A stretch of DNA of 16,420 nucleotides from the NCBI GenBank assembly GCA_027064665.1, contig JAMOPH010000114.1, positions 1 to 16,420 on the forward strand, written 5' to 3'. The translations under genes and the position numbers were made by a program. The notes under the pieces were generated by a model. It ran no database searches. It saw only the letters and a list, made by a program, of their open reading frames with translations, and had not been told where the DNA came from. Source of the DNA: a bacterium (GTDB lineage Bacteria; UBP14; UBA6098; B30-G16). The first letter of the stretch is position 1; every line of letters begins with the position of its first letter. Positions 1 to 7,056 of this stretch are shown in pieces.

Positions 1-126
1 ATCGTCTCGCACAACACCAGAACTCTGGAAAACGCCGATTATCTCTACGGCGTCTCTATGGAAAAGGACGGCGTGTCCCGGGTGTTCTCGGTGAAAATGA
101 GCGACCTGCAACTGCAGTTTGAATGA
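1..126 (+). CDS. smc: Chromosome segregation ATPase SMC, C-terminal end (partial)
   Basis: Only the last 41 residues and the TGA stop are inside the window; the reading frame is open from base 1. The residues match the extreme C-terminus of SMC proteins as I recall them: a short strand ending in VSHNTRT (the ABC ATPase H-loop, His at residue 4 of the fragment), then ADYLYGVSME and GVSRVFSVKM, which correspond to the conserved ADxLYGVTMxEPGVSKLVSVK tail. SMC is the coiled-coil ATPase that loads with ScpA/ScpB onto DNA and compacts and separates chromosomes. The stop is 3 nt before the rlmH start, so the two genes are probably cotranscribed. The fragment is short, but the motif string is specific. 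Confidence 0.82.
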   Translation: MVSHNTRTLENADYLYGVSMEKDGVSRVFSVKMSDLQLQFE

Positions 127-129
127 GGT

Positions 130-564
130 ATGAAACCGAGGGTCAAAATACTCACGGTGGGGAAACCGGAAAAGTGGGCGTATCCCGCGGTGGAGCACTG
201 GAAAAAGCGAATCCAAGCATTGGGGGACGTGGAGATAATATCTCTGCGCTCGGACACGAAAAAATTGGATGATATTGTAAAATCGCCGGCGGAATTCCCG
301 ATAGCGCTCACCCGAACCGGGAAAATGTTGACCTCACCGCAGTGGGCGGAGATGCTTGAGGAGTTTGCCATCGTGGGCATTGTGCCGATATTTCTAATTG
401 GGGATGCCGAGGGACTGCCGGCGAAAATCATCGCCCAGTGCAAAAGGCGAATCTCCCTTTCGCCCGCAACATTTCAGCACGATGTCGCACTGATTGTGTT
501 GCTGGAGCAAATCTATAGGGCGCTGACGATTATGGCAAAACTTCCGTATCATCGCGGGGAGTAA
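130..564 (+). CDS. rlmH: 23S rRNA (pseudouridine1915-N3) methyltransferase RlmH
   Basis: 144 residues, close to the roughly 155 of the E. coli protein. RlmH is a SPOUT-class methyltransferase that uses S-adenosylmethionine to methylate pseudouridine 1915 in helix 69 of 23S rRNA on the assembled ribosome. Visible features are an N-terminal strand VKILTVGK (residues 5-12), the TRTGKMLTS segment (61-69), the SAM-binding trefoil-knot loop FLIGDAEG (88-95) and the C-terminal knot with LSPATFQHDVA and LLEQIYRALTI ending in PYHRGE. The family usually has the same PYH ending. The ATG lies 3 nt after the smc stop, with a GAGG only one base away from it. Translation probably depends partly on coupling with smc. 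Nothing looks missing. Confidence 0.93.
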   Translation: MKPRVKILTVGKPEKWAYPAVEHWKKRIQALGDVEIISLRSDTKKLDDIVKSPAEFPIALTRTGKMLTSPQWAEMLEEFAIVGIVPIFLIGDAEGLPAKIIAQCKRRISLSPATFQHDVALIVLLEQIYRALTIMAKLPYHRGE

Positions 565-598
565 ATCCCGTCCAAATTTTGTTGGAAAATGCCGCCGA

Positions 599-604
599 TA
601 TGAT
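599..604 (+). promoter_or_regulatory. Possible -10 box giving a near-leaderless SDR transcript
   Basis: TATGAT matches the sigma70 -10 consensus at 5 of 6 positions and lies 12 nt before the ATG at 617. A start about 7 nt downstream would leave only some 6 nt of leader, which agrees with the absence of a Shine-Dalgarno sequence there. I see no good -35 at the right distance, so this is weak. Readthrough from rlmH is the alternative. Confidence 0.25.
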
Positions 605-616
605 TAAATTTGCCCT

Positions 617-1591
617 ATGGCAAAAGTGCTGATAACCGGCGCCACGGGATTTGTGGGAAGCCACACCGCCGAACTTTTCCGGGATGAGGGATTTGAGGTG
701 ATTGCGTTGGTGCGCAACCAATCCCGAGTGAAGGCGCTTCCCGAGGGCGTAAAGCCGCTGGTGGGCTCGCTCTTTGAGCCAGAAAAATACGCCGAAACTC
801 TGGCGGAAATTGATTATCTCGTCCACATAGCCGGGTTGACCAAGGCACGCCACAAAGAGGATTTCTACCGCGTGAACGCAGAGGGAACAAAAAGTCTTCT
901 TGAGGGCGCCCTGCGATACGGCGGCGAAAATTTTAAGCGGTTTTTCTACCTTGGCTCGCAGGCGGGCACACGCCCCTCACGGGAACCGATAGATGAAACA
1001 GTCCCGCCGGCGCCGCTGACGGACTATGGAATCAGCAAAATGCTTGGCGAAAAATACGCCCGGCAGTATATGGACAAACTGCCCGTGTCGGTGGTGCGTG
1101 CGCCTGCGGTGTATGGTCCCCGGGATAAGGACATATACTTCTATTTCCGCCTTGCCGCCAAAGGATTTTTGCCGCTGGTGGGCAATCCCGACAGGAGAGT
1201 CTCGCTGATATATGTCAAAGACCTTGCGAGGGCAATTTTCCTGGTGACGACTCATCCTGCGGCGGTGGGCGAGATATTTTTCGCCACCGACGGTAAGCCC
1301 CACACCTGGCGTGAGGTTGCCGCCGAGATTGACCGGGCGATCCCGAGGAGAAAAATCAGGGTTCGCCTGCCCGGATGGATAATGTGGGTGGCGGCGTTCT
1401 TTGATGTGACCACATCGTTTGTGCTGAGGAAAGCCCCGCTTTTGTACTTCAAGCGTGTGAGGGAACTTTTGGGCGAATGGGTCGCCGACAGCACAAAAAT
1501 TGAAGAAAAACTTGGATTTGCCCCCCAATACGACCTCGCAAGAGGAGTCTCGGAGACGGCGGAATGGTATAGACAGCACGGATGGATATAA
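617..1591 (+). CDS. NAD(P)-dependent epimerase/dehydratase, extended SDR family
   Basis: 324 residues, typical length for an extended short-chain dehydrogenase/reductase acting on nucleotide sugars or related substrates. The N-terminal Rossmann fold carries the cofactor motif GATGFVG (residues 8-14). Further on are HIAGLT (70-75), a catalytic-type serine in LGSQAG (S114) and the active-site pair in YGISK (Y137 and K141). After these comes the RAPAVYGPRD segment common in the family and a C-terminal substrate region with GDP/UDP-sugar-epimerase-like VSLIYVKDLARAI. The substrate cannot be told from the sequence. A hydrophobic stretch near residues 250-275 (WIMWVAAFFDV) may touch membrane, as in some relatives. 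It follows rlmH by 52 nt and has no clear ribosome binding site. Its TAA abuts the stop of the opposing kinase gene with no base between. Confidence 0.85.
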   Translation: MAKVLITGATGFVGSHTAELFRDEGFEVIALVRNQSRVKALPEGVKPLVGSLFEPEKYAETLAEIDYLVHIAGLTKARHKEDFYRVNAEGTKSLLEGALRYGGENFKRFFYLGSQAGTRPSREPIDETVPPAPLTDYGISKMLGEKYARQYMDKLPVSVVRAPAVYGPRDKDIYFYFRLAAKGFLPLVGNPDRRVSLIYVKDLARAIFLVTTHPAAVGEIFFATDGKPHTWREVAAEIDRAIPRRKIRVRLPGWIMWVAAFFDVTTSFVLRKAPLLYFKRVRELLGEWVADSTKIEEKLGFAPQYDLARGVSETAEWYRQHGWI

Positions 1592-4024
1592 TCAGTTCCA
1601 GCGCGGGGATTTTTTCCTGCGCTCAATGAGAATCTGGATTTTCTCGCTGAGGGTGGGCAGTTTGAAAGGCTTCATAAGAAAATATCCTCTGCCCGACTGG
1701 AGAAGTTTTTCAATTTCCGCCTCGGGCTTTTTGCCGGAGATGACAATTATGGGCGTGCGCGGGAATTTTTTTGCAATTGTCCACACCAGATCGTCGCCGG
1801 AGACATCGGGCAACATCGTGTCCACGATGGCAAGGTCGGGCTGGTTCTTCTCAAAAAATTTCAGCGCCTCCCTGGCTGACCTGAAACTGTGAACCTTGTA
1901 TCCCTCTTTGGTCAGATAGTTTTTGAACAGTTTGTTCAGGGTCAAATCGTCCTCCACCAAAAGCAGATTAGCCGACTCAAACTTTTTGGGAGGCTCGGGT
2001 TCGGGTTTTGGCTGAGTGGTGGCGGGTATATACAGGTCAAACTTTGTTCCCTCGCCGACGACAGAATCCACCTCAATTGCGCCGCCCATTCCAGTTATGT
2101 AGCGGTAGACCATAGAAAGTCCGAGTCCTGTGCCCTTGCCCTCTTTCTTGGTGGTGAAAAACGGGTCAAAAATTTTGGGCAGGTTTTCGGGGGGAATTCC
2201 CACGCCGGTGTCTTTGACCGTGATGACCACATACTCGCCGGGGCTCAGCCCGGGCACCTCGTCCTCACGAACCCTCCGCCGGGAAATTATCACATCCACC
2301 GTCCCGCCATCGGGCATAGCGTCCTTGGCGTTGAGTATCAAATTTATGAGGGATTGTTTTATCTGCCCCGGGTCACCCATAACCCACGGGTTGTCCGTGA
2401 GAATGTGAAAATTGATTTTTATGTTGGACGGAAAAGCCTTCCTCAAAAATTCAACTTCTTTCAGCAAGGTGCTGGTGTCAAATTTTTGTCTTTTGAACTC
2501 GCCTGCTCTTGCAAAAAGCAGAAGTTGCTTTATTGTCTCGGAGGCATCATCAATGGCGCTCTCTATGGAGTTTAGAATTTCCTTGACCACCGGAGAAATC
2601 TGGTCCCCCAAAGCAGATTCAAGTTGATAGAGATTTCCCATTATGCTCATAAGGACATTGTTGAAATTATGCGAGATACCGCTTGCCAAAAAGCCGATGC
2701 TCTCAAGTTTCTGTGTTTGCGCCAGTTCCTCCCACATCCTGCGGAGTTCCGTCACATCCTTTATAACTAAAAGCACCTTGTCAATCTCTATCCCGCGGTA
2801 GATTGGACTGACTGTCACCAGAAGGTGCTTTCCGCTGGAGGGCAGTCTGACCTCAAAATCATAGGATTCTCCGGTGGCAAGCACCTTTGGGAAAATCTCC
2901 TCGCACTTGGTGCACCAGTTCAGAGCATACTCAAACACATTTTTGCCGATTAATTCTTTGTTTTCTATATCTAAAATCCGCGCGGCGGACCTATTTGCGC
3001 GGATTATATTGCCGTCGCGGTCGGATATAATGATGGCGTCCTTGACCACATTAAAGGTTCCCTCCCACAACTGGTTAGCCGCCCTAAGGGAATCGCGGGA
3101 GTTGACGAGTTCATAATGGGTAGTGGAAAGTGCAATCCCCGTCCCAATTTGCTTCAGCAGCGCCTTAAACGCGCGCATCTTGTCGCTGGAAAGTTCAATC
3201 TCCTCCCGGCTGGCAACCAGTATTATGGCATAGGGGATTTTGTTGTGTGCCGCCAGGGCAAGGAGAAAATTGCTATACCCCGCTTTTTGCAGAACATCAA
3301 TGTGGGGGAAATCTGCCCGCGCCGGATTTTTTATCAGCAAAATACTTTTATCCATCAATTCCCTGAACCAGGGGGAATTGACCTCAAACTTTATTTGCTC
3401 TATCTGCCCAAACAACTTTTTGGTGAACCCATATCTTTTGACCGCCGTGGCGGAATTTTCCATCCAGTTCACCCGGTATATAGCCCCTGCACAGCAGTTT
3501 AGAAAATGATGGACATAGTCAATTGCCTTGGAAATTATTTTATCGGGTTCGCTGATGTTGTTCATTATAAAATCGGAGAGTCTGTTCAGCAGCCTCAGTT
3601 CCCGGGAGCGCTCTTTCAGTTCCTGCTGGCTGCGGTAGAGGTCACCGACATCGCGCGCAATTCCCTGAATCGCAAAGGGCTCGCCATCGCGGTAAATCAC
3701 CATAGAATTTATTTGATAGTATCTATACTCATCGTCAATTTTCACGCGCACCACATATAGATTGCCCCCCTGCTTTTCCTCCCTTTCAACCTTAAGACTT
3801 TCACGCGCGATAGGGATATCATCAGGGTGAATGATGGAAAGAAGATTGAATTTTCTCCAATCAATTCCCTTTTGACGGAAATACTCCCGCGCCGCCCTGT
3901 TCAAATATATAGCATTCCCTTCAAAATCGCATATATAGATAAAATCCGCAGAATTATCCACTATAGAACGGTATAAACTCTCAAAATCTTCGGCTTTAAA
4001 GATTTCTTTTAGCAAATTCTCCAT
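1592..4024 (-). CDS. Hybrid sensor histidine kinase, PAS-GAF-PAS-HisKA-HATPase-REC
   Basis: 810 residues with no membrane segment or signal peptide, so it is a cytoplasmic sensor. Domains in order: PAS (about 15-130, FIYICDFEGNAIYLNRAA), a short coiled linker, GAF-like (about 145-305), PAS (about 318-428, AIIISDRDGNIIRANRSA, with a C371-x2-C374 pair), HisKA with phosphoacceptor H452 in GISHNFNN, and HATPase_c with N-box N565 (NLILNAKDAM), G1 DTGVGIP (605-611), F-box FDPFFTT (619-625) and G2 GKGTGLGLS (629-637). A Pro/Glu linker leads to a receiver (about 686-800) with acidic residues E691/D692/D693, phosphoacceptor D735, S763 and K785. Phosphate probably moves from H452 to D735. No HPt or output protein is in the window, so the target is unknown. 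The ATG is 3 nt after the asnS stop and has no Shine-Dalgarno sequence, which implies translational coupling. The stretch coding the N-terminal sensor looks more AT-rich than the catalytic part. Confidence 0.93.
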   Translation of the reverse strand: MENLLKEIFKAEDFESLYRSIVDNSADFIYICDFEGNAIYLNRAAREYFRQKGIDWRKFNLLSIIHPDDIPIARESLKVEREEKQGGNLYVVRVKIDDEYRYYQINSMVIYRDGEPFAIQGIARDVGDLYRSQQELKERSRELRLLNRLSDFIMNNISEPDKIISKAIDYVHHFLNCCAGAIYRVNWMENSATAVKRYGFTKKLFGQIEQIKFEVNSPWFRELMDKSILLIKNPARADFPHIDVLQKAGYSNFLLALAAHNKIPYAIILVASREEIELSSDKMRAFKALLKQIGTGIALSTTHYELVNSRDSLRAANQLWEGTFNVVKDAIIISDRDGNIIRANRSAARILDIENKELIGKNVFEYALNWCTKCEEIFPKVLATGESYDFEVRLPSSGKHLLVTVSPIYRGIEIDKVLLVIKDVTELRRMWEELAQTQKLESIGFLASGISHNFNNVLMSIMGNLYQLESALGDQISPVVKEILNSIESAIDDASETIKQLLLFARAGEFKRQKFDTSTLLKEVEFLRKAFPSNIKINFHILTDNPWVMGDPGQIKQSLINLILNAKDAMPDGGTVDVIISRRRVREDEVPGLSPGEYVVITVKDTGVGIPPENLPKIFDPFFTTKKEGKGTGLGLSMVYRYITGMGGAIEVDSVVGEGTKFDLYIPATTQPKPEPEPPKKFESANLLLVEDDLTLNKLFKNYLTKEGYKVHSFRSAREALKFFEKNQPDLAIVDTMLPDVSGDDLVWTIAKKFPRTPIIVISGKKPEAEIEKLLQSGRGYFLMKPFKLPTLSEKIQILIERRKKSPRWN
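1600..1623 (+). terminator. Candidate 3'-end hairpin after the SDR gene, inside the opposing kinase gene
   Basis: A 10-bp stem (1600-1609 with 1614-1623, arms AGCGCGGGGA and TTCCTGCGCT, two G-U pairs) closes a TTTT loop 8 nt after the SDR stop. The two wobble pairs become A-C mismatches in the opposite transcript, so the hairpin is stronger in the + strand RNA. There is no U-tract after it, so it is not a classical intrinsic terminator. It overlaps the last codons of the kinase gene. Confidence 0.35.
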
Positions 4025-4027
4025 AAT

Positions 4028-5362
4028 TTATGGATAAATTCTGTATAGCATTCTCGGGAACGGAATTGTCTCTCTCACATGGGGAACCCCGCAAATCCAG
4101 GCGATAGTCCTTTCCAGCCCGAGTCCGAAGCCGCTGTGCGGCACCGAACCATAACGCCTCAAATCCAGATACCACTGATAATGCTCCACCGGCAAGCCAA
4201 ATTCCTCAATTCTCGCCAGAAGTTTGTCGTAGTCGTCCTCGCGCTGGCTCCCGCCGATGATCTCCCCATAGCCCTCCGGCGCAATTAAATCGGCGCATTT
4301 GACCAACTCCGCGCGCTCGGGATGCTCCTTCATATAGAACGCCTTGATTTTCTTCGGATAATCCATCACAAACACGGGCTTTTCAAACTCCTCTGATATT
4401 GCGGTCTCCTCGTCGCCGCCGAAATCGTCGCCCCATTGGGTGTCAAAGCCCTTTTTCTGCAGGAGTTCTATTGCCTCGTCGTAGGTAATCCGTGGGAACG
4501 GCGGAGAAATTTTTTCCAGTTTTGATGTGTCCCGCTCAAGGACCTTTAATTCCTCCCCGCAGCGCTCCAGCGCCCTCTGCACAAGATACGAGACAAATTC
4601 CTCCTGAAGTTTTATATTATCGTCGTTGTCGTAGAAGGCTTCTTCCGCCTCAACCATCCAGAACTCAGTTAGATGCCGGCGGGTCTTGGACTTTTCCGCC
4701 CTGAAGGTGGGACCGAAATTGTATACCAGCCCGTGGGCGAAAATAGCCGCCTCAAGATACAACTGCCCGGTCTGGGCGAGATATGCCGTTCCGAGGTCAA
4801 AATACTGCGTGGAAAACAGTGTGGTGCTTCCCTCCGCCGCGGTGGGCGTGAGAATCGGGGTATCTATCCGCACAAAACCCCTCTCGTAGAAAAAGTCCAC
4901 CACCGCCTTTTCAACCTCGTTGCGGACCCTCATAATAGCCCGTTGTTTGCGGGAGCGAAGCCACAGATGGCGGTGGCTCATAAGAAAATCCACGCCGTGC
5001 TCCTTCTTCTGAATCGGGTATTCGTCGGCGATATGGATTATCTCAAGACCGGTCAGTCCCAATTCGTATCCCCACGGCGAGCGGGCATCCTGACGAACCA
5101 CCCCGCGCACTATTATAGAACTTTCCAACGTGAGTTTGTTATACAGGTCAAAGACATAATCGGGGGATTCGCCCTTAACTCCAACCGCCTGCACATAACC
5201 GGAACCATCGCGGATAATGAGGAAAATTATTTTCCCCTTAGACCTTTTGTTGTAGAGCCATCCGCGAATTTCAACTTCCTGCCCAACAAAATCTTTGAGT
5301 TGCCTTATCCAGACGATTTTTCCCTCCTTGCTGTGCCGAGCAAATGATAATACTTTCACCAT
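4028..5362 (-). CDS. asnS: Asparaginyl-tRNA synthetase (class IIb)
   Basis: 444 residues in the longest frame. It joins asparagine to tRNA-Asn with ATP. The N-terminal OB-fold anticodon-binding domain (QEVEIRGWLYNKRSKGK, 28-44) is followed by the class II core: motif 1 region RIDTPILTP (165-173), motif 2 FRAEKSKTRRHLTEF (220-234) and motif 3 GFGLGLERTIAWICG (411-425, Arg418). HLTEFWMVEAE and the ending IPFPRMLYRIYP mark AsnRS rather than AspRS, and GSTTLFSTQYF and DFLMSHRHLWLR resemble the Thermus-type enzyme. Coordinates give the longest ATG frame, but I doubt that start: it has no ribosome binding site and lies upstream of the predicted transcription start. An AAGGAGGGA stands 5 nt before ATC codon 16 (5315-5317), exactly where the family's N-terminus begins. 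The likely gene is therefore 4028-5317, 429 residues. It heads a two-gene unit with the kinase. Confidence 0.95.
   Translation of the reverse strand: MVKVLSFARHSKEGKIVWIRQLKDFVGQEVEIRGWLYNKRSKGKIIFLIIRDGSGYVQAVGVKGESPDYVFDLYNKLTLESSIIVRGVVRQDARSPWGYELGLTGLEIIHIADEYPIQKKEHGVDFLMSHRHLWLRSRKQRAIMRVRNEVEKAVVDFFYERGFVRIDTPILTPTAAEGSTTLFSTQYFDLGTAYLAQTGQLYLEAAIFAHGLVYNFGPTFRAEKSKTRRHLTEFWMVEAEEAFYDNDDNIKLQEEFVSYLVQRALERCGEELKVLERDTSKLEKISPPFPRITYDEAIELLQKKGFDTQWGDDFGGDEETAISEEFEKPVFVMDYPKKIKAFYMKEHPERAELVKCADLIAPEGYGEIIGGSQREDDYDKLLARIEEFGLPVEHYQWYLDLRRYGSVPHSGFGLGLERTIAWICGVPHVRETIPFPRMLYRIYP
5321..5329 (-). promoter_or_regulatory. Shine-Dalgarno deciding an AUC start of asnS
   Basis: Read on the minus strand, AAGGAGGGA has its GGAGG core at 5323-5327, 5 nt from the ATC at 5315-5317. 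There is no ATG, GTG or TTG at a suitable distance. The upstream ATG at 5360-5362 has no such site, although the aminotransferase, the PGDH-like gene and both lipoproteins in this window do. This supports initiation at AUC. Confidence 0.55.
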
Positions 5363-5375
5363 AACTTTTTGTCAA
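5347..5375 (-). promoter_or_regulatory. Sigma70-type promoter of asnS-kinase
   Basis: On the minus strand, a perfect -35 TTGACA (5370-5375), a 17-nt spacer and a -10 TATTAT (5347-5352, 5 of 6). Transcription would begin near 5340, downstream of the ATG at 5362 and about 23 nt before the ATC at 5317. It follows the terminator of the upstream operon, so asnS has its own promoter. Confidence 0.75.
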
Positions 5376-5385
5376 TTAAAAAGTT
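5363..5385. repeat. Inverted repeat over the asnS -35 box
   Basis: Perfect 8-bp arms AACTTTTT (5363-5370) and AAAAAGTT (5378-5385) flank a 7-nt spacer. The repeat spans the -35 hexamer, so a protein bound here would block the promoter. It is AT-rich, so chance formation is possible, and no regulator is evident. Confidence 0.4.
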
Positions 5386-5415
5386 TCATTTATTAGTAAA
5401 CCAACCGGGGAATTC

Positions 5416-5445
5416 AATAAAAAAGCGCCCTCCCGCAGAGGGCGC
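5416..5445 (-). terminator. Intrinsic terminator of the aminotransferase-tetR-PGDH operon
   Basis: Perfect 8-bp GC-rich stem (5425-5432 with 5438-5445, arm GCGCCCTC), 5-nt loop, followed in the minus-strand RNA by UUUUUUAUU. It lies 38 nt after the stop of the PGDH-like gene. The + strand side has no U-tract. Confidence 0.93.
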
Positions 5446-5483
5446 AAAAACGCATAAATTAAGGTTTTGACGGCACCACCGGA

Positions 5484-6395
5484 TTAGCCGAAATACTCCT
5501 TGATTATCTTGAGGACTTCCTCGCCGATTCTGTCCTGAGCCTCGCTGGTGGTGGCGCCCAGATGCGGAGTCGCGGAAACCAGCGGATGGTTCATCAGTTC
5601 GGGGTTGATGTTCGGCTCGTTTTCCCAGACATCAATTCCGGCGCCCCAGAGTTTGCCGGAATTCAGCGCCTCCAACAGCGCTTCTTCGTCAACAACGCCG
5701 CCGCGCGCAGTGTTGATTATCACCGCCCCGTCCTTCATCCTGGCAATTTCTTCCCTGCCAATTATGGGCTTGTCGGTCTTGGGGACATGGAGAGTTATGA
5801 TGTCCGCGCGGGCGAGAAGGTCATCCAGAGAGACCATCTCAACATAGTCCAGTCCGGGGTCGGTGATATAGGGGTCGTGAGCGATGATTTTCATTCCCAA
5901 AGCGTGGGCGCGCCAGGCAACCTCGCGACCGATTCTGCCAATTCCGATTATCCCCAGCGTCTTGCCGAAAAGTTCGTGTCCCTGCGATTCCTTTTTGATT
6001 TTTTTGAAATCGTCGCCCTTGCGAAGTCTCCAGGTTGAACGCGCAACGAAACGATACACCGAGAACATATGGGCAATAGCCAGTTCCGCCACCGACGGCG
6101 AGGATGCCGCCGGAGTGTTGCGAACATCAATCCCCTTGCTTTTTGCATACTCGTGCTTGATGTTGTCAATTCCCACGCCGGCACGGATTATGACCTTCAA
6201 ACTTCCCAGACCGGCATCAATTACCTTCTCGGTGACTTTGGTGGCGCTGCGGACAACCATAGCATTAAATCCGGGAACGGTCTTTACCAGTTCGTCCTCG
6301 TCCATACCGGTTTTGTAGAGCACCTCGTGCCCCATCTGCTGAATTCCATCAATCAATTTCTGGGACACCTTATCACACACCAAAATTTTTGCCAT
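5484..6395 (-). CDS. serA: D-3-phosphoglycerate dehydrogenase-like 2-hydroxyacid dehydrogenase
   Basis: 303 residues, the short form: catalytic plus NAD-binding domains and no C-terminal ACT domain, hence no sign of serine feedback control. The substrate loop is RSATKVTEKVIDAG (49-62) and RAGVGIDNI (71-79, Arg71). The Rossmann motif is GIGRIG (151-156) and the catalytic triad Arg231 (NTARGG), Glu260 and His278 (PHLGATT). In the biosynthetic direction it oxidises 3-phosphoglycerate to 3-phosphohydroxypyruvate, the first step to serine. Relatives reduce hydroxypyruvate or glyoxylate, which sequence alone does not exclude. It is the last gene of a three-gene operon with a class V aminotransferase that fits the next step. 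A GGAGGTG site 5 nt before the ATG fixes the start. Confidence 0.88.
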   Translation of the reverse strand: MAKILVCDKVSQKLIDGIQQMGHEVLYKTGMDEDELVKTVPGFNAMVVRSATKVTEKVIDAGLGSLKVIIRAGVGIDNIKHEYAKSKGIDVRNTPAASSPSVAELAIAHMFSVYRFVARSTWRLRKGDDFKKIKKESQGHELFGKTLGIIGIGRIGREVAWRAHALGMKIIAHDPYITDPGLDYVEMVSLDDLLARADIITLHVPKTDKPIIGREEIARMKDGAVIINTARGGVVDEEALLEALNSGKLWGAGIDVWENEPNINPELMNHPLVSATPHLGATTSEAQDRIGEEVLKIIKEYFG

Positions 6396-6408
6396 TTTAC
6401 ACCTCCAG

Positions 6409-7056
6409 TTAATCGGTTTTCAACAAACCATAGGCGATAATTTTGTAAATTTGCTCCTTTATATGCCAGATTGAATCGCTGAAACCGATATCAACGACAT
6501 AATCGCTTATAAAGTGCAAAGTTCCAGCGAAGGACACTGCACCAAGCACGGTGAGGGCGGCATATTTCTCTTCAATTTCCGGGTTGACCTCGCCTCTCTT
6601 TTTAGCCTCTGCCATAACCTCGGAGAGCAACTGCATAGACCTGAGCCCGTAATCCTTTATTTCAATAAACCGGGGATATTCTTCGGGGAAATGTATGTAG
6701 TTGACTATAAGAAGGATGGATTCGGGATTTTTCCTATACATCTCCGAGCCAGCCCGCACGAACTCAAACAAAAAGTCCTTGAAGGGTTGATTTCTGTCAA
6801 TCCGCTCATATTCTGCCGCCAGTTGCTCAAACAACTCCTTGACGCAGGTGATAAACAACTGTTCCTTGGAACCAAAATAGTAATACACCATCGGCTGGGT
6901 GACCCCCGCCGCCTCAACTATGTCCCTTATTGTTGTGCCGTGATATCCCTTGCGGGCAAAAATTTTCACAGCGGCGTCAAATATAGCCTTCCTGACCCCA
7001 TCATCAGCCGGGGAGGTTTTGGCACCTCCCCGGCTCACTCTCCCCACTTTCCTCAT
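6409..7056 (-). CDS. TetR/AcrR-family transcriptional regulator
   Basis: 215 residues. After a basic, disordered-looking lead of about 20 residues, the N-terminal DNA-binding domain is a textbook TetR fold: AIFDAAVKIFARKGYHGTT (about 24-42), then the helix-turn-helix IRDIVEAAGVTQPMVYYYF (43-61) and GSKEQLF. The rest is a helical ligand-binding and dimerisation domain with aromatic residues (YIHFPEEYPRF, LHFISDYVVDI). The ligand is unknown. Its ATG overlaps the TGA of the aminotransferase gene (ATGA, 7053-7056), and its stop is 13 nt before the PGDH-like start, so it is embedded between two metabolic genes and made with them. The likely target is its own operon through the palindrome at 8194-8215. 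Such regulators usually act as dimeric repressors released by a small molecule. Confidence 0.92.
   Translation of the reverse strand: MRKVGRVSRGGAKTSPADDGVRKAIFDAAVKIFARKGYHGTTIRDIVEAAGVTQPMVYYYFGSKEQLFITCVKELFEQLAAEYERIDRNQPFKDFLFEFVRAGSEMYRKNPESILLIVNYIHFPEEYPRFIEIKDYGLRSMQLLSEVMAEAKKRGEVNPEIEEKYAALTVLGAVSFAGTLHFISDYVVDIGFSDSIWHIKEQIYKIIAYGLLKTD

Noticed and set aside
130..153. An internal AUA start for rlmH after a GAGGG, similar to the asnS case
   Set aside because: It would remove the first beta-strand (VKIL) that the family keeps, and the ATG at 130 fits both the family N-terminus and coupling to smc.
977..1579. A 200-codon minus-strand frame opposite the SDR gene
   Set aside because: The + strand SDR frame has the cofactor and YxxxK motifs; the opposite frame has no motif and a composition rich in Arg and His.
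1889..2575. A 228-codon + strand frame opposite the kinase
   Set aside because: It overlaps the HATPase and receiver coding region, whose motifs are intact on the minus strand. The + strand translation shows no family pattern.
4028..5317. Aspartyl-tRNA synthetase as an alternative identity for asnS
   Set aside because: HLTEFWMVEAE, the length and the IPFPRMLYRIYP ending fit AsnRS; the large insertion domain of bacterial AspRS is absent.
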